NCBI GenBank assembly: GCA_013153915.1
Contig: JAADDL010000134.1
Span: forward strand, 1 to 8,714
DNA from: Campylobacterota bacterium
GTDB taxonomy: Bacteria; Campylobacterota; Campylobacteria; Campylobacterales; JALSKU01
Direction: 5' to 3'
DNA length: 8,714 bases
Below, one piece after another: positions 1 through 6,378 of this stretch. The position numbers and the translations under genes are program-made. Position 1 is the first letter of the stretch. Each line of letters begins with the position of its first letter. The notes below the pieces were generated by a model. That model made no database searches. It had not been told where the DNA came from and was given only the letters and a program-made list of their open reading frames with translations.

Positions 1-2
1 AG

Positions 3-104
3 ATACATCTACCCTCTTTAGCTATATACAGGAGAAATCATTTCATAGAAGAAGATGAGTCGTTCGATCTGGATTTTTATGTACCGATAAAATACAAAGA
101 ATAA
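3..104 (+). CDS. C-terminal fragment of an unidentified protein (possible GyrI-like domain end)
   Basis: The first complete codon of this open frame is at position 3, and the frame runs for 33 codons to a TAA at 102-104; the start lies outside the window. The other two forward frames stop early here. The fragment is charged and ends in DLDFYVPIKYKE. A tail of acidic residues followed by a hydrophobic strand and a Y-V-P-I-K ending is what the last strand of GyrI-like effector-binding domains (often fused to AraC-type regulators) tends to look like. That resemblance is weak and based on a short piece, so the family is a guess. The gene converges on glyS with 20 bases between their stop codons, and a hairpin sits in that gap. 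The reading frame is fairly secure; the identity is not. Confidence 0.55.
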   Translation: MHLPSLAIYRRNHFIEEDESFDLDFYVPIKYKE

Positions 105-118
105 AACCTTTACAAGAC

Positions 119-134
119 CACGGTTTAGACCGTG
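119..134. terminator. Hairpin between convergent genes, possible bidirectional terminator
   Basis: A perfect 6-bp inverted repeat, CACGGT-TTAG-ACCGTG, lies between the stop of the rightward fragment (104) and the end of glyS, and overlaps the last codons and stop of glyS. On the plus strand it is followed by ATCTCTTTTAT, a moderately T-rich tract. On the minus strand the following bases are less T-rich. Convergent placement suits a shared terminator, but the stem is short and the T-tracts are imperfect. Confidence 0.45.
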
Positions 135-2149
135 ATCTCTTTTATGTCGGCTATCTCTTTGAAAGTTTTATATATGGAGCTTATGAGATTTTTTCTGTTG
201 GTTTTTATCTTCTCATCCTCGACATTTACCATAACATTATCGAAAAAGTTATCTATCTTGGGTTTTAGCGAGAAAAGCTCTTGGAGTCTAACTTCATAAT
301 CATCAAACTTTTTATCTTTTAACTCTTTGTACTCTCTAAAAAGTTCTCTCTCTTCATCTTTTTCAAAAAGAGCCTCATCTATCCTCAAATCTTTACTTAT
401 ATCCACATCTTTAACTATATTTGAAACTCTTTTAAATGTAGTAAAAACTTCTTTAAAGTCACTACTTTTTACGATATTATCAAGTGCGCCGACCTTTTTA
501 GATATAGTACATATGTCCCTCTCGCCGCTTTGTAACACGGCTTTTAAGACTGACGGGTTAACAGCGAAAAATTGATACAACCTCTCTATGAAAAACTCTT
601 CAAGTCTAGTTTTGTCTATATTTTTATACTTTTTAGATAAATCCTCTATAACTTTTTTTATATCAAAATCCAACTCTTTATCCAAAACTATCTTGACTAT
701 ACCGTTTACCGCTCTTCTAAGTCCAAACGGGTCTTTATTGCCCGTTGGAATCTTGCCTATATCAAAAAGAGCGAAAATCGTATCAAGTTTATTTGAGAGC
801 GCCACTATGGAGCTAAATATCGTGCTTGGCAGAGGCGAAGTTTCGCTATTTGGCAAGTACTGCTCTTTGATAGCCAGACACACCCTGTCGTCCTCTCCTT
901 GAGCTTTAGCGTAGTAATACCCCATGATACCTTGAAGCTCGGTAAACTCATATACCATCTCGCTTAAAAGGTCCGCTTTGCTTAACATCACGGCTCTTTC
1001 TATAAGCTCCTTGTTGATACTCTCTTTGTCGGCAAATAGCTCACTTAGATACAAAGCTATCTCTTTTTCTCTCAACTCTTTATCATAAACGGAGCCGAGT
1101 CCTTGCATATAGAGGATATCTTTCAATCCTTCACACTTCAGTCCGTTTTTCAAGTCGTTTTTATAGAAGAACATAGCGTCACTAAGTCTAGCTCTTAAAA
1201 CTTTCTCGTTACCTTGTATGATAAGAGAAAAATCATCACTCAAAGCATTGGAAACCACTATAAAATTGTTAGATAGTTTAGAGTCTTTGAAAACTGGAAA
1301 ATATCTTTGATGCTCTTTCATAGATGTGATGATAACTTCACTCGGCAACTCCAAAAACTCTTCATCAAAACTACCGAGAAGTGCTGTCGGATACTCGGTG
1401 ATAGCGACTATCTCATCAAGCAAATCTTCATCTATCTCTATGGTTACGCCGTTTTTTTTCTCTATATCTTTAAACTGCTGTATTATTCTTTTTCGCCTCT
1501 CATCTTGATAGAGGACAACTCCGTTTTTATCAAGTTTGCAAAAGTAATCTCCCGCAAAATCAAACTTAAAAGGCTCATAAGAGACGCTTCTATGGGGATA
1601 AGAGAGGTTGGAGCTTTTTACTTTGTATAGCTCAAACGATACCTTTTCGTCTCCAAGCATACAAGCTATCCATCTAACGGGTCTTATAAAACCCTCTTCC
1701 AAATCCCCCCATCTCATCGACTTTCCGAAATTTAAAGATTTTAAAAATGTGTGTAGCATATCGCCTATAAGCTCTTTTGAGTATCTGCCTTCTATCTCTT
1801 TTTTATAATAAAGCACCTCTTTAGAGCCTTTTTGAGCCGTCTTTATCTCACTCAAATCCACTCCGCACTTTTTGGCAAACGACAAAGCGGCATTTGTAGG
1901 CTCTCCCTCTTTATAGGCGATAGACAAAGGGGCTCCAAAAAGCTCTTCGGTACTATTTGGCTGTTTTACGGGAAATTCTCTATGCCAAAGCACCAATCTT
2001 CTAGGCGTATAGTAAAAATCAAATTCGCAAAGTAAAGAGTTCTCCTCTAAAACTTTGCTCCATTTTTTTTCGATATTGGGTAACTCTTTTAAAAACGGGA
2101 TAGCCGGTAGCTCTTCGACTCCGACCTCTATAATCAACGGTTTAAGCAT
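125..2149 (-). CDS. glyS: Glycyl-tRNA synthetase beta subunit
   Basis: This 674-residue protein matches the usual length of bacterial GlyS. With the alpha subunit GlyQ (not in this window) it forms the alpha2beta2 enzyme that charges tRNA-Gly in the cytoplasm; the beta chain supplies most of the tRNA recognition. Visible family signatures are the start MLKPLIIEVGVEELPA, YTPRR near 47, FGKSMRW at 141-147, KEHQRYFPV at 278-286, KVLRARLSDA at 316-325, the ELQGIMGYYYA segment around 404-414, and GNKDPFGLRRA at 470-480. The C-terminal anticodon-binding (DALR-like) end contains FFDNVMVNVEDE at about 635-646. The ATG has an AAGG element about 9 bases upstream on the minus strand. It follows the small membrane-protein gene by 58 bases and may share its transcript. 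No disruption is seen. Fused GlyQS enzymes exist elsewhere, but this is the separate beta chain. Confidence 0.97.
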   Translation of the reverse strand: MLKPLIIEVGVEELPAIPFLKELPNIEKKWSKVLEENSLLCEFDFYYTPRRLVLWHREFPVKQPNSTEELFGAPLSIAYKEGEPTNAALSFAKKCGVDLSEIKTAQKGSKEVLYYKKEIEGRYSKELIGDMLHTFLKSLNFGKSMRWGDLEEGFIRPVRWIACMLGDEKVSFELYKVKSSNLSYPHRSVSYEPFKFDFAGDYFCKLDKNGVVLYQDERRKRIIQQFKDIEKKNGVTIEIDEDLLDEIVAITEYPTALLGSFDEEFLELPSEVIITSMKEHQRYFPVFKDSKLSNNFIVVSNALSDDFSLIIQGNEKVLRARLSDAMFFYKNDLKNGLKCEGLKDILYMQGLGSVYDKELREKEIALYLSELFADKESINKELIERAVMLSKADLLSEMVYEFTELQGIMGYYYAKAQGEDDRVCLAIKEQYLPNSETSPLPSTIFSSIVALSNKLDTIFALFDIGKIPTGNKDPFGLRRAVNGIVKIVLDKELDFDIKKVIEDLSKKYKNIDKTRLEEFFIERLYQFFAVNPSVLKAVLQSGERDICTISKKVGALDNIVKSSDFKEVFTTFKRVSNIVKDVDISKDLRIDEALFEKDEERELFREYKELKDKKFDDYEVRLQELFSLKPKIDNFFDNVMVNVEDEKIKTNRKNLISSIYKTFKEIADIKEITV

Positions 2150-2207
2150 CTTTAAAAACCTTTTAAAAAATATAGGGGATTTTATCTAAAAATAGTTTTA
2201 AAAACGA

Positions 2208-2342
2208 TTAGTTCGCGTTTTTATCATCTTTTTCGCTACGATTTAGTCTGTCTCTGTGCTTTTGCGAAGATTGTAGCATAAAGCCTCTAACCATAAATAT
2301 CATAAAAAGCACGAAGAGGATCATCATGATAGTATCCATCAT
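2208..2342 (-). CDS. Small single-pass membrane protein, 44 residues, uncharacterised
   Basis: This short frame encodes 44 residues and ends in TAA at 2208-2210. The first ATG (2340-2342) overlaps the TGA of the upstream nuclease gene in an ATGA arrangement, and a second ATG follows directly. An AAGGAG element at 2352-2357 lies 9 bases before the first ATG, inside the nuclease gene's last codons. That spacing is hard to explain unless this frame is translated. The protein has one hydrophobic segment, about residues 5-23, rich in Met, Ile, Leu and Phe; seven of its first 22 residues are Met. A polar tail rich in Lys, Arg and Asp follows (QKHRDRLNRSEKDDKNAN). By the positive-inside rule the tail would be cytoplasmic. 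I do not recognise a family. The overlap suggests coupling to the exported nuclease, while glyS follows 58 bases later. Function unknown; confidence concerns the gene being real. Confidence 0.75.
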   Translation of the reverse strand: MMDTIMMILFVLFMIFMVRGFMLQSSQKHRDRLNRSEKDDKNAN

Positions 2343-3910
2343 TTTATTATGCTCCTTTTTTTCTCGACGAGTATCTCGTTTTCACGGTTATATCTTATGA
2401 TTCGAACATTTCTAAGTTTTATATGCGTATTATCGGCGATGTGCCAATCCTTAATCCTAAAAAATATCCTTATTTTCTTATCTTTTGCATACCGTAGATA
2501 GTGATTTTTATAGACACCGCTTATACTGTACAAAACTTCGTTTTGATATTTAGGATTTGAGATATCCAACCCTTTTTTGTAATGCAGATAATAGTCGGAT
2601 AAATTTTTAACCCTTTTTCCTCTAGTAGCGCTTACGATAGAGGAGACTTCGAGGTTTCCTTTGTATCGTCTTGTCTCTTTCACTACAATATCGTATAAAT
2701 AACCCTTTTTAAAAAGCCTATTGTAATGGAAGATATAAACGGCTCTATCGTTTATCTTTTTGACGACAACCCCGCTTTTATCTTTATATATAACGGCGGC
2801 ATCTTTTATCAAAACGGGTTTTACGATATAAGGTGATTTATAGAGATTTGCTATAGTGCTTTCTTGATATATCTTTTTACGGGCTATCTTTTGAGGAAAA
2901 CTTTTCTTATCTTTATCGGTGGTAAAATAGGCATAGATAGGCAGATGGTCCGAGTAGCCGTTGCCCGTAAATTTTCCGTATCCAAACTTTCTCTCCCACC
3001 TATTTATCGAGCCTCTTTTGAAAAGATAAGAGGGTTTAAAGACGCCAAATGAGTTTTTGACATACTCTATATCTCTGCCGTTAAACATCGAACAAGGCAC
3101 AAGCATATTATCCATAGTGTTTTTTCTACCTTGATAGAGATATGAAAACCTCTCTTTATAAGGTAATTCAAGCCAAAGATTGTATAGTAAAGTACAATCC
3201 TTTTTCAACTCTTTTACGGTTACCTCTTTACCTTTTGAAAAAGTTTTTAAAATATCGTTTATACCGGTCTTTCCATGAGTATTATTTAATCTCTTCTTTC
3301 TCAAAAAGGTTATATTTTCGTTATAGTTGGAGTTAAAATCCCCCATAATTATATATTCCGCACTGTCTTTTAGCTCATTTAGGCGTCTTCTTAAAGCTTT
3401 GGCATACTTTACCCTCTCGCTCTCGGGTGCGGTTTTAGACTTCCAGTGATTTACAAATACTATCAACTCTTTACCGTCGATATCGATATGAACTTCAAGG
3501 ATATTTCGATACGAATCTTTAAAAGATACCCTTATTTCTCTTGTTTTTATGATTTTGTATTTTGACAAAAGAGCCGTTTTGACGGTAGTGTTTTTTCTAT
3601 CCGCTATCGCAAGATATTTATACTCAGCCCCTCTTCTTTTGAGCGCCTTTTTCAAATCCAGCAAAGCTTGTCTGCTCTCTATCTCCTCAAGACCTATTAT
3701 ATCGGCATTTAAATCATATATGACTTTTGAGATATTTGACAGCTTTTTTTGGTATGTATATCTATTCCACCCTTGAGAAGAGTTCGGCACATACTCTCTA
3801 TACTCTTTTCCGCTATATTTTAAATCAAAAAGGTTTTCTACATTGTACGACGCTACTTTAAAGGTTACCGCTTGCAGTAAAATCGGGATTATTAAAAACA
3901 ATATTTTCAT
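2339..3910 (-). CDS. Exported endonuclease/exonuclease/phosphatase (EEP) fold protein with extra C-terminal domain
   Basis: This 523-residue protein starts with a short Sec-type signal (MKILFLIIPILLQA, likely cut near residue 14), so it should act in the periplasm, outer membrane or outside the cell. Residues about 17-331 form an EEP domain, as in DNase I-like nucleases. Visible motifs are YNVENLF at 22-28 (metal-ligand Asn23), GLEEIE at 73-78 (catalytic Glu, probably 76), NHWKSK at 154-159, GDFN at 190-193, MDNM at 266-269, and SDHLP at 320-324 with the catalytic Asp-His. All key residues are present, so it should be an active metal-dependent hydrolase. Residues about 355-520 are a separate beta-rich, Lys/Arg-rich region. 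It may contain OB-fold-like units of the kind seen in some extracellular nucleases, but that is inference. DNA is the likeliest substrate; a phosphodiesterase role is possible. The start lacks a strong ribosome binding site. The gene follows the rpoD terminator and overlaps the small membrane-protein gene. Confidence 0.88.
   Translation of the reverse strand: MKILFLIIPILLQAVTFKVASYNVENLFDLKYSGKEYREYVPNSSQGWNRYTYQKKLSNISKVIYDLNADIIGLEEIESRQALLDLKKALKRRGAEYKYLAIADRKNTTVKTALLSKYKIIKTREIRVSFKDSYRNILEVHIDIDGKELIVFVNHWKSKTAPESERVKYAKALRRRLNELKDSAEYIIMGDFNSNYNENITFLRKKRLNNTHGKTGINDILKTFSKGKEVTVKELKKDCTLLYNLWLELPYKERFSYLYQGRKNTMDNMLVPCSMFNGRDIEYVKNSFGVFKPSYLFKRGSINRWERKFGYGKFTGNGYSDHLPIYAYFTTDKDKKSFPQKIARKKIYQESTIANLYKSPYIVKPVLIKDAAVIYKDKSGVVVKKINDRAVYIFHYNRLFKKGYLYDIVVKETRRYKGNLEVSSIVSATRGKRVKNLSDYYLHYKKGLDISNPKYQNEVLYSISGVYKNHYLRYAKDKKIRIFFRIKDWHIADNTHIKLRNVRIIRYNRENEILVEKKRSIIK
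2352..2357 (-). promoter_or_regulatory. Ribosome binding site of the small membrane-protein gene
   Basis: On the minus strand this reads AAGGAG, a strong Shine-Dalgarno core, 9 bases before the ATG at 2342. It is embedded in the final codons of the nuclease gene, so ribosomes finishing the nuclease would sit over this site. It is the main support for the unlisted 44-residue gene and for choosing the first of its two adjacent ATGs. Confidence 0.75.
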
Positions 3911-3940
3911 AAAAGTATCTTGCTATAATTTTTTAAAAGT

Positions 3941-3975
3941 GAGTAAAAATATTTCAAAACGAAATACTTTTACTC
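3941..3975 (-). terminator. Intrinsic terminator of rpoD
   Basis: Two 15-base arms (3941-3955 and 3961-3975) form a long hairpin with a 5-base loop. One pair is imperfect: in a minus-strand RNA it is a G-U wobble, but in a plus-strand RNA it would be an A-C mismatch, so the stem is continuous only in the rpoD direction. The arm includes the last codons and TAA stop of rpoD. The RNA after the stem reads ACUUUUAAAAAAUU, a short U tract. It would end or attenuate rpoD transcription before the nuclease gene. Confidence 0.7.
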
Positions 3976-5799
3976 TCCTATATATTTTTTAAGTTTTCTT
4001 CCGACTTTCGGATGTTTTAGCTTTTTGATGGCGCTACTTTCTATCTGCCTTACTCTCTCTCTAGTGACGCTCAACTCTTTTCCTATCTCTTCAAGCGTCC
4101 TATCGCTCTCATCTTCCAAAAGTCCGAACCTCATCCTAATAACGGCTTTTTCTCTGTCGTTAAGTTGAGAAAGCACATCGTCTATCTGATTTTTAAGGTC
4201 CGCTTTAAGCATATAATCCATAGGAGAGATAGTGCTTTTATCCTCTACAAAATCTCCAAATCTACCGTCCTCTTCATTGCCGATAGGAGCTTCGAGACTG
4301 ATAGGCTCTTTTGTTATTTTGATAACGTTTTTTACTTTATCTACGCTAAGCCCAACCTCTTTAGCTATCTCGTCCACTCCGGGCTCTTTTCCGTTTTCTT
4401 GGATATGTTTTCTTATTATCTTATTTATTCTATTTATCGTTTCTATCATGTGGATAGGTATCCTGATGGTTCTAGCTTGGTCGGCTATAGCCCTGCTGAT
4501 AGCTTGTCTTATCCACCAAGTAGCGTAAGTTGAAAACTTATACCCTTTTTTGTACTCAAATTTATCGACGGCTTTCATAAGACCTATATTGCCCTCTTGG
4601 ATGAGGTCTAAAAACGGCAAGCCTCTGTTGGTGTATCTTTTCGCTATGGATACCACAAGTCTTAGGTTTGATTTTGCCATCCTAAATTTAGCGTCATCGG
4701 CTATCTTTTTACCCCTTTTTATCTGTTCGATTATCTCTTTTAATATATCGGGGTCAAGGTTGAAGCTATTTTTGCTAGCCTCTTTGGTCTTGAAAAGTTT
4801 TTTTATCTCGACATAAGTAGATACCATCGTAGTTTCCGGAACGGAGTTGGCTATCTCCTCTTTGCTCATAGTCGTAATCTTAGATAAAATCTTTTTATGA
4901 TTTTCTCTTAGTGTTTCATTGAAAAGCGGAAGCTTATACTCAAGTCTTTTAAGCTCCTTGTCAAACTCGTCGTCACTTTTTAAAACGGTCTCCATGGACT
5001 TAACAAGTTGATTTATAAGTTTGCTTGTAGGTCCAAGGTCTAAAAGCCTCTCTTTTAATATCTTCTTTTTGTAAGCAAGCGTCAAATCATAGTGAAGTTT
5101 TTGCTCTTCGGTGGCGTTTTCGTCCAAAGTTTTAGATGACGCCTTCATCCAGTCTTTTTTCGCCTTCTCAAGAAGTTTAAAGCTCTCTTGCACCTTTTTA
5201 GTTCTTTTTAGTATCTTGGTGCTCGGTTTTTTAGAGCTACTCTCATCCTCATCCTCATCCTCGTCTTCATCCTCATCCTCAAAACTTCTAAAAAGCTCTT
5301 TTACCCTTCTTTCTCTGTTTATTAGAGGCTCTTTATAATCAAGTATAAAGTCTATAAGATAAGGCACGGAGCAAAAAGCGTCTATGATGATATCTTCACC
5401 GAATTCTATCTGCTTGCTTATGTCTATCTCTTCTTCTTTCGTCAAAAGAGATATTTTTCCCATCTCCCTTAGATACATTCTAACGGGGCTATCGCTCCTG
5501 CTCCACTCCAAAAGCTCTTTTTCGCTTGCTAGGTCAAACTCCTCTTCGAGCGCTTTATCCTGTATCTTTTTCTTATCTTGCTCTTTCTTTTTTGCCTCTT
5601 CGATATTTCTGTTTTTGGCAAGCTCCGCCGAAGTAATAAGAGTTACGCCGTATTTTTTTAAAAGCGCCAAAACTTTCTTTGCTTGAGAAGCGGTGGGTTG
5701 TTTTTCAAAAAGATTCATAACCTCCGCATAAGTTACATATCCCTTTTTTCTTTCGCTAAACAGTTCTTCAAGTTTTTGATAGAGTTCTTTTGTGGTCAT
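3970..5799 (-). CDS. rpoD: RNA polymerase primary sigma factor (sigma-70)
   Basis: I start this gene at the ATG at 5797-5799, giving 609 residues. The frame stays open to a TTG at 5823, but the ATG begins the usual MTTKELYQKLEELF of region 1.1 and is preceded by GAGGGAG about 11 bases upstream. RpoD directs core polymerase to housekeeping promoters. Region 1.1 covers about 1-75. Region 1.2 is around SDSPVRMYLREMGKISLL (about 102-119). A non-conserved insert with an Asp/Glu run lies at about 173-187. Regions 2.1-2.4 span about 369-452, with the -10-recognition helix TYATWWIRQAI at about 424-434. Region 3 follows, then region 4 with the -35 helix-turn-helix (TLEEIGKELSVTRERVRQIE, about 568-587). 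The C-terminus KLKKYIGE is typical. The two conserved halves identify it as the primary sigma factor rather than an alternative one. It appears to have its own promoter (5852-5883) and terminator. Confidence 0.98.
   Translation of the reverse strand: MTTKELYQKLEELFSERKKGYVTYAEVMNLFEKQPTASQAKKVLALLKKYGVTLITSAELAKNRNIEEAKKKEQDKKKIQDKALEEEFDLASEKELLEWSRSDSPVRMYLREMGKISLLTKEEEIDISKQIEFGEDIIIDAFCSVPYLIDFILDYKEPLINRERRVKELFRSFEDEDEDEDEDEDESSSKKPSTKILKRTKKVQESFKLLEKAKKDWMKASSKTLDENATEEQKLHYDLTLAYKKKILKERLLDLGPTSKLINQLVKSMETVLKSDDEFDKELKRLEYKLPLFNETLRENHKKILSKITTMSKEEIANSVPETTMVSTYVEIKKLFKTKEASKNSFNLDPDILKEIIEQIKRGKKIADDAKFRMAKSNLRLVVSIAKRYTNRGLPFLDLIQEGNIGLMKAVDKFEYKKGYKFSTYATWWIRQAISRAIADQARTIRIPIHMIETINRINKIIRKHIQENGKEPGVDEIAKEVGLSVDKVKNVIKITKEPISLEAPIGNEEDGRFGDFVEDKSTISPMDYMLKADLKNQIDDVLSQLNDREKAVIRMRFGLLEDESDRTLEEIGKELSVTRERVRQIESSAIKKLKHPKVGRKLKKYIGE
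5242..5280. repeat. Hexanucleotide repeat inside rpoD encoding an Asp/Glu run
   Basis: The plus strand carries about six and a half tandem copies of CTCATC, with variants CTCGTC and TTCATC in the middle. Read on the coding strand, it gives alternating Glu and Asp codons in the non-conserved insert between regions 1.2 and 2 of RpoD. The unit is six bases, so any change in copy number would keep the frame. The two variant units make it somewhat less prone to slippage. Confidence 0.85.
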
Positions 5800-5851
5800 G
5801 TTAGATACGCTCCCTCGTAGCAAGTTTGCTTCGTTTAGGCTACTTTATCAT

Positions 5852-5883
5852 CTCATATTGTAGCTTAAAAAGCTCATATTATA
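5852..5883 (-). promoter_or_regulatory. rpoD promoter region with two repeated -10 elements
   Basis: On the minus strand a perfect TATAAT lies at 5883-5878. A GTGATA at 5906-5901, 17 bases upstream, matches four of six bases of the -35 consensus. A second -10-like TACAAT lies at 5862-5857. Both sit in an 11-base direct repeat, TAYAATATGAG, offset by 21 bases. The region occupies the 107-base gap between trmL and rpoD, so rpoD can be transcribed apart from purU-trmL. A small palindrome (AGCTT-TTT-AAGCT, 5862-5874) falls on the likely transcription start of the first promoter. Confidence 0.55.
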
Positions 5884-5906
5884 CTATTTTAAATATTTAA
5901 TATCAC

Positions 5907-6377
5907 TTAAACTATATCGAACAATTCGTAATTTTGCTTTATAGCTTCATACAAAACGATACCGACGCTTACCGAAAGATTTAAACTTCTTCCGTTTTTT
6001 CCCATAGGAATCGTCATAGTGTTTTCCCAATTTTTTTTCATAAACTCTACGGGGATACCGCTTGTTTCACTTCCGAAAAAGAGAAAATCCCCTTTTTTGA
6101 ACTCTTTGTGAAAATATGGAGTATCGCTTTTTGTAGTGGCGTAAAAAAATCTATCTTGAAACTCTTTGTTTGCCTCGTAAAACTCCTCAAGACTCTCCCA
6201 GACTCGCAAATCAAGCAAATGCCAATAATCAAGTCCCGCTCTTCTGACCGCTTTTTCGTCTATATCAAACCCTATGGGTTTTACGATATGCAGTTTCGCA
6301 TCCGTATTTACGCAAATCCTGCCTATGCTTCCCGTGTTTTGAGGTATCTGAGGGTGAACTAAAACTATATTGAACAT
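5907..6377 (-). CDS. trmL: tRNA (cytidine/uridine-34 2'-O)-methyltransferase
   Basis: Starting at the ATG at 6375-6377, the protein has 156 residues, essentially the length of E. coli TrmL. The frame extends 18 codons further upstream into purU, but those residues do not look like the family. The family start MFNIVLVHPQIPQNTGSIGR is at this ATG. It is a SPOUT-fold, SAM-dependent enzyme that methylates the ribose of the wobble nucleotide in certain leucine tRNAs. Signatures are PQIPQNTGSIGR (9-20), the AGLDYW segment (47-52), FGSETSGIP (101-109), IPMG (123-126) and SLNLSVSVGIVLYEA (131-145). The last three line the knotted SAM pocket. The ATG is one base after the purU stop (TGATATG) with no clear ribosome binding site, so translation is probably coupled to purU. 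Related TrmH-type methyltransferases share the fold, but the short length and motif set favour TrmL. Confidence 0.92.
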   Translation of the reverse strand: MFNIVLVHPQIPQNTGSIGRICVNTDAKLHIVKPIGFDIDEKAVRRAGLDYWHLLDLRVWESLEEFYEANKEFQDRFFYATTKSDTPYFHKEFKKGDFLFFGSETSGIPVEFMKKNWENTMTIPMGKNGRSLNLSVSVGIVLYEAIKQNYELFDIV

Positions 6378-6378
6378 A

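Noticed and set aside
2150..2207. Possible promoter or terminator in the 58-base gap before glyS
   Set aside because: It is simply A/T-rich; I see only weak -10-like hexamers and no stem of useful length.
4165..4533. A 122-codon plus-strand frame
   Set aside because: It is entirely antisense to conserved regions 2 to 4 of rpoD and shows no family features or start signal; similar plus-strand frames inside glyS, the nuclease, purU and the AMMECR1-family gene were dropped for the same reason.
5111..5338. A plus-strand frame with a long serine run
   Set aside because: It is the opposite strand of the Asp/Glu repeat of rpoD (GAN codons read as TCN), has no ribosome site and lies fully inside rpoD.
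5800..5823. An upstream TTG start for rpoD adding eight residues
   Set aside because: The added residues overlap the ribosome binding site (GAGGGAG) of the downstream ATG, and the family N-terminus begins at that ATG.
5817..5843. GTAGC/GCTAC inverted repeat in the rpoD leader, considered as a riboswitch or leader structure
   Set aside because: The arms are only five bases with a 17-base loop and no recognisable aptamer pattern.
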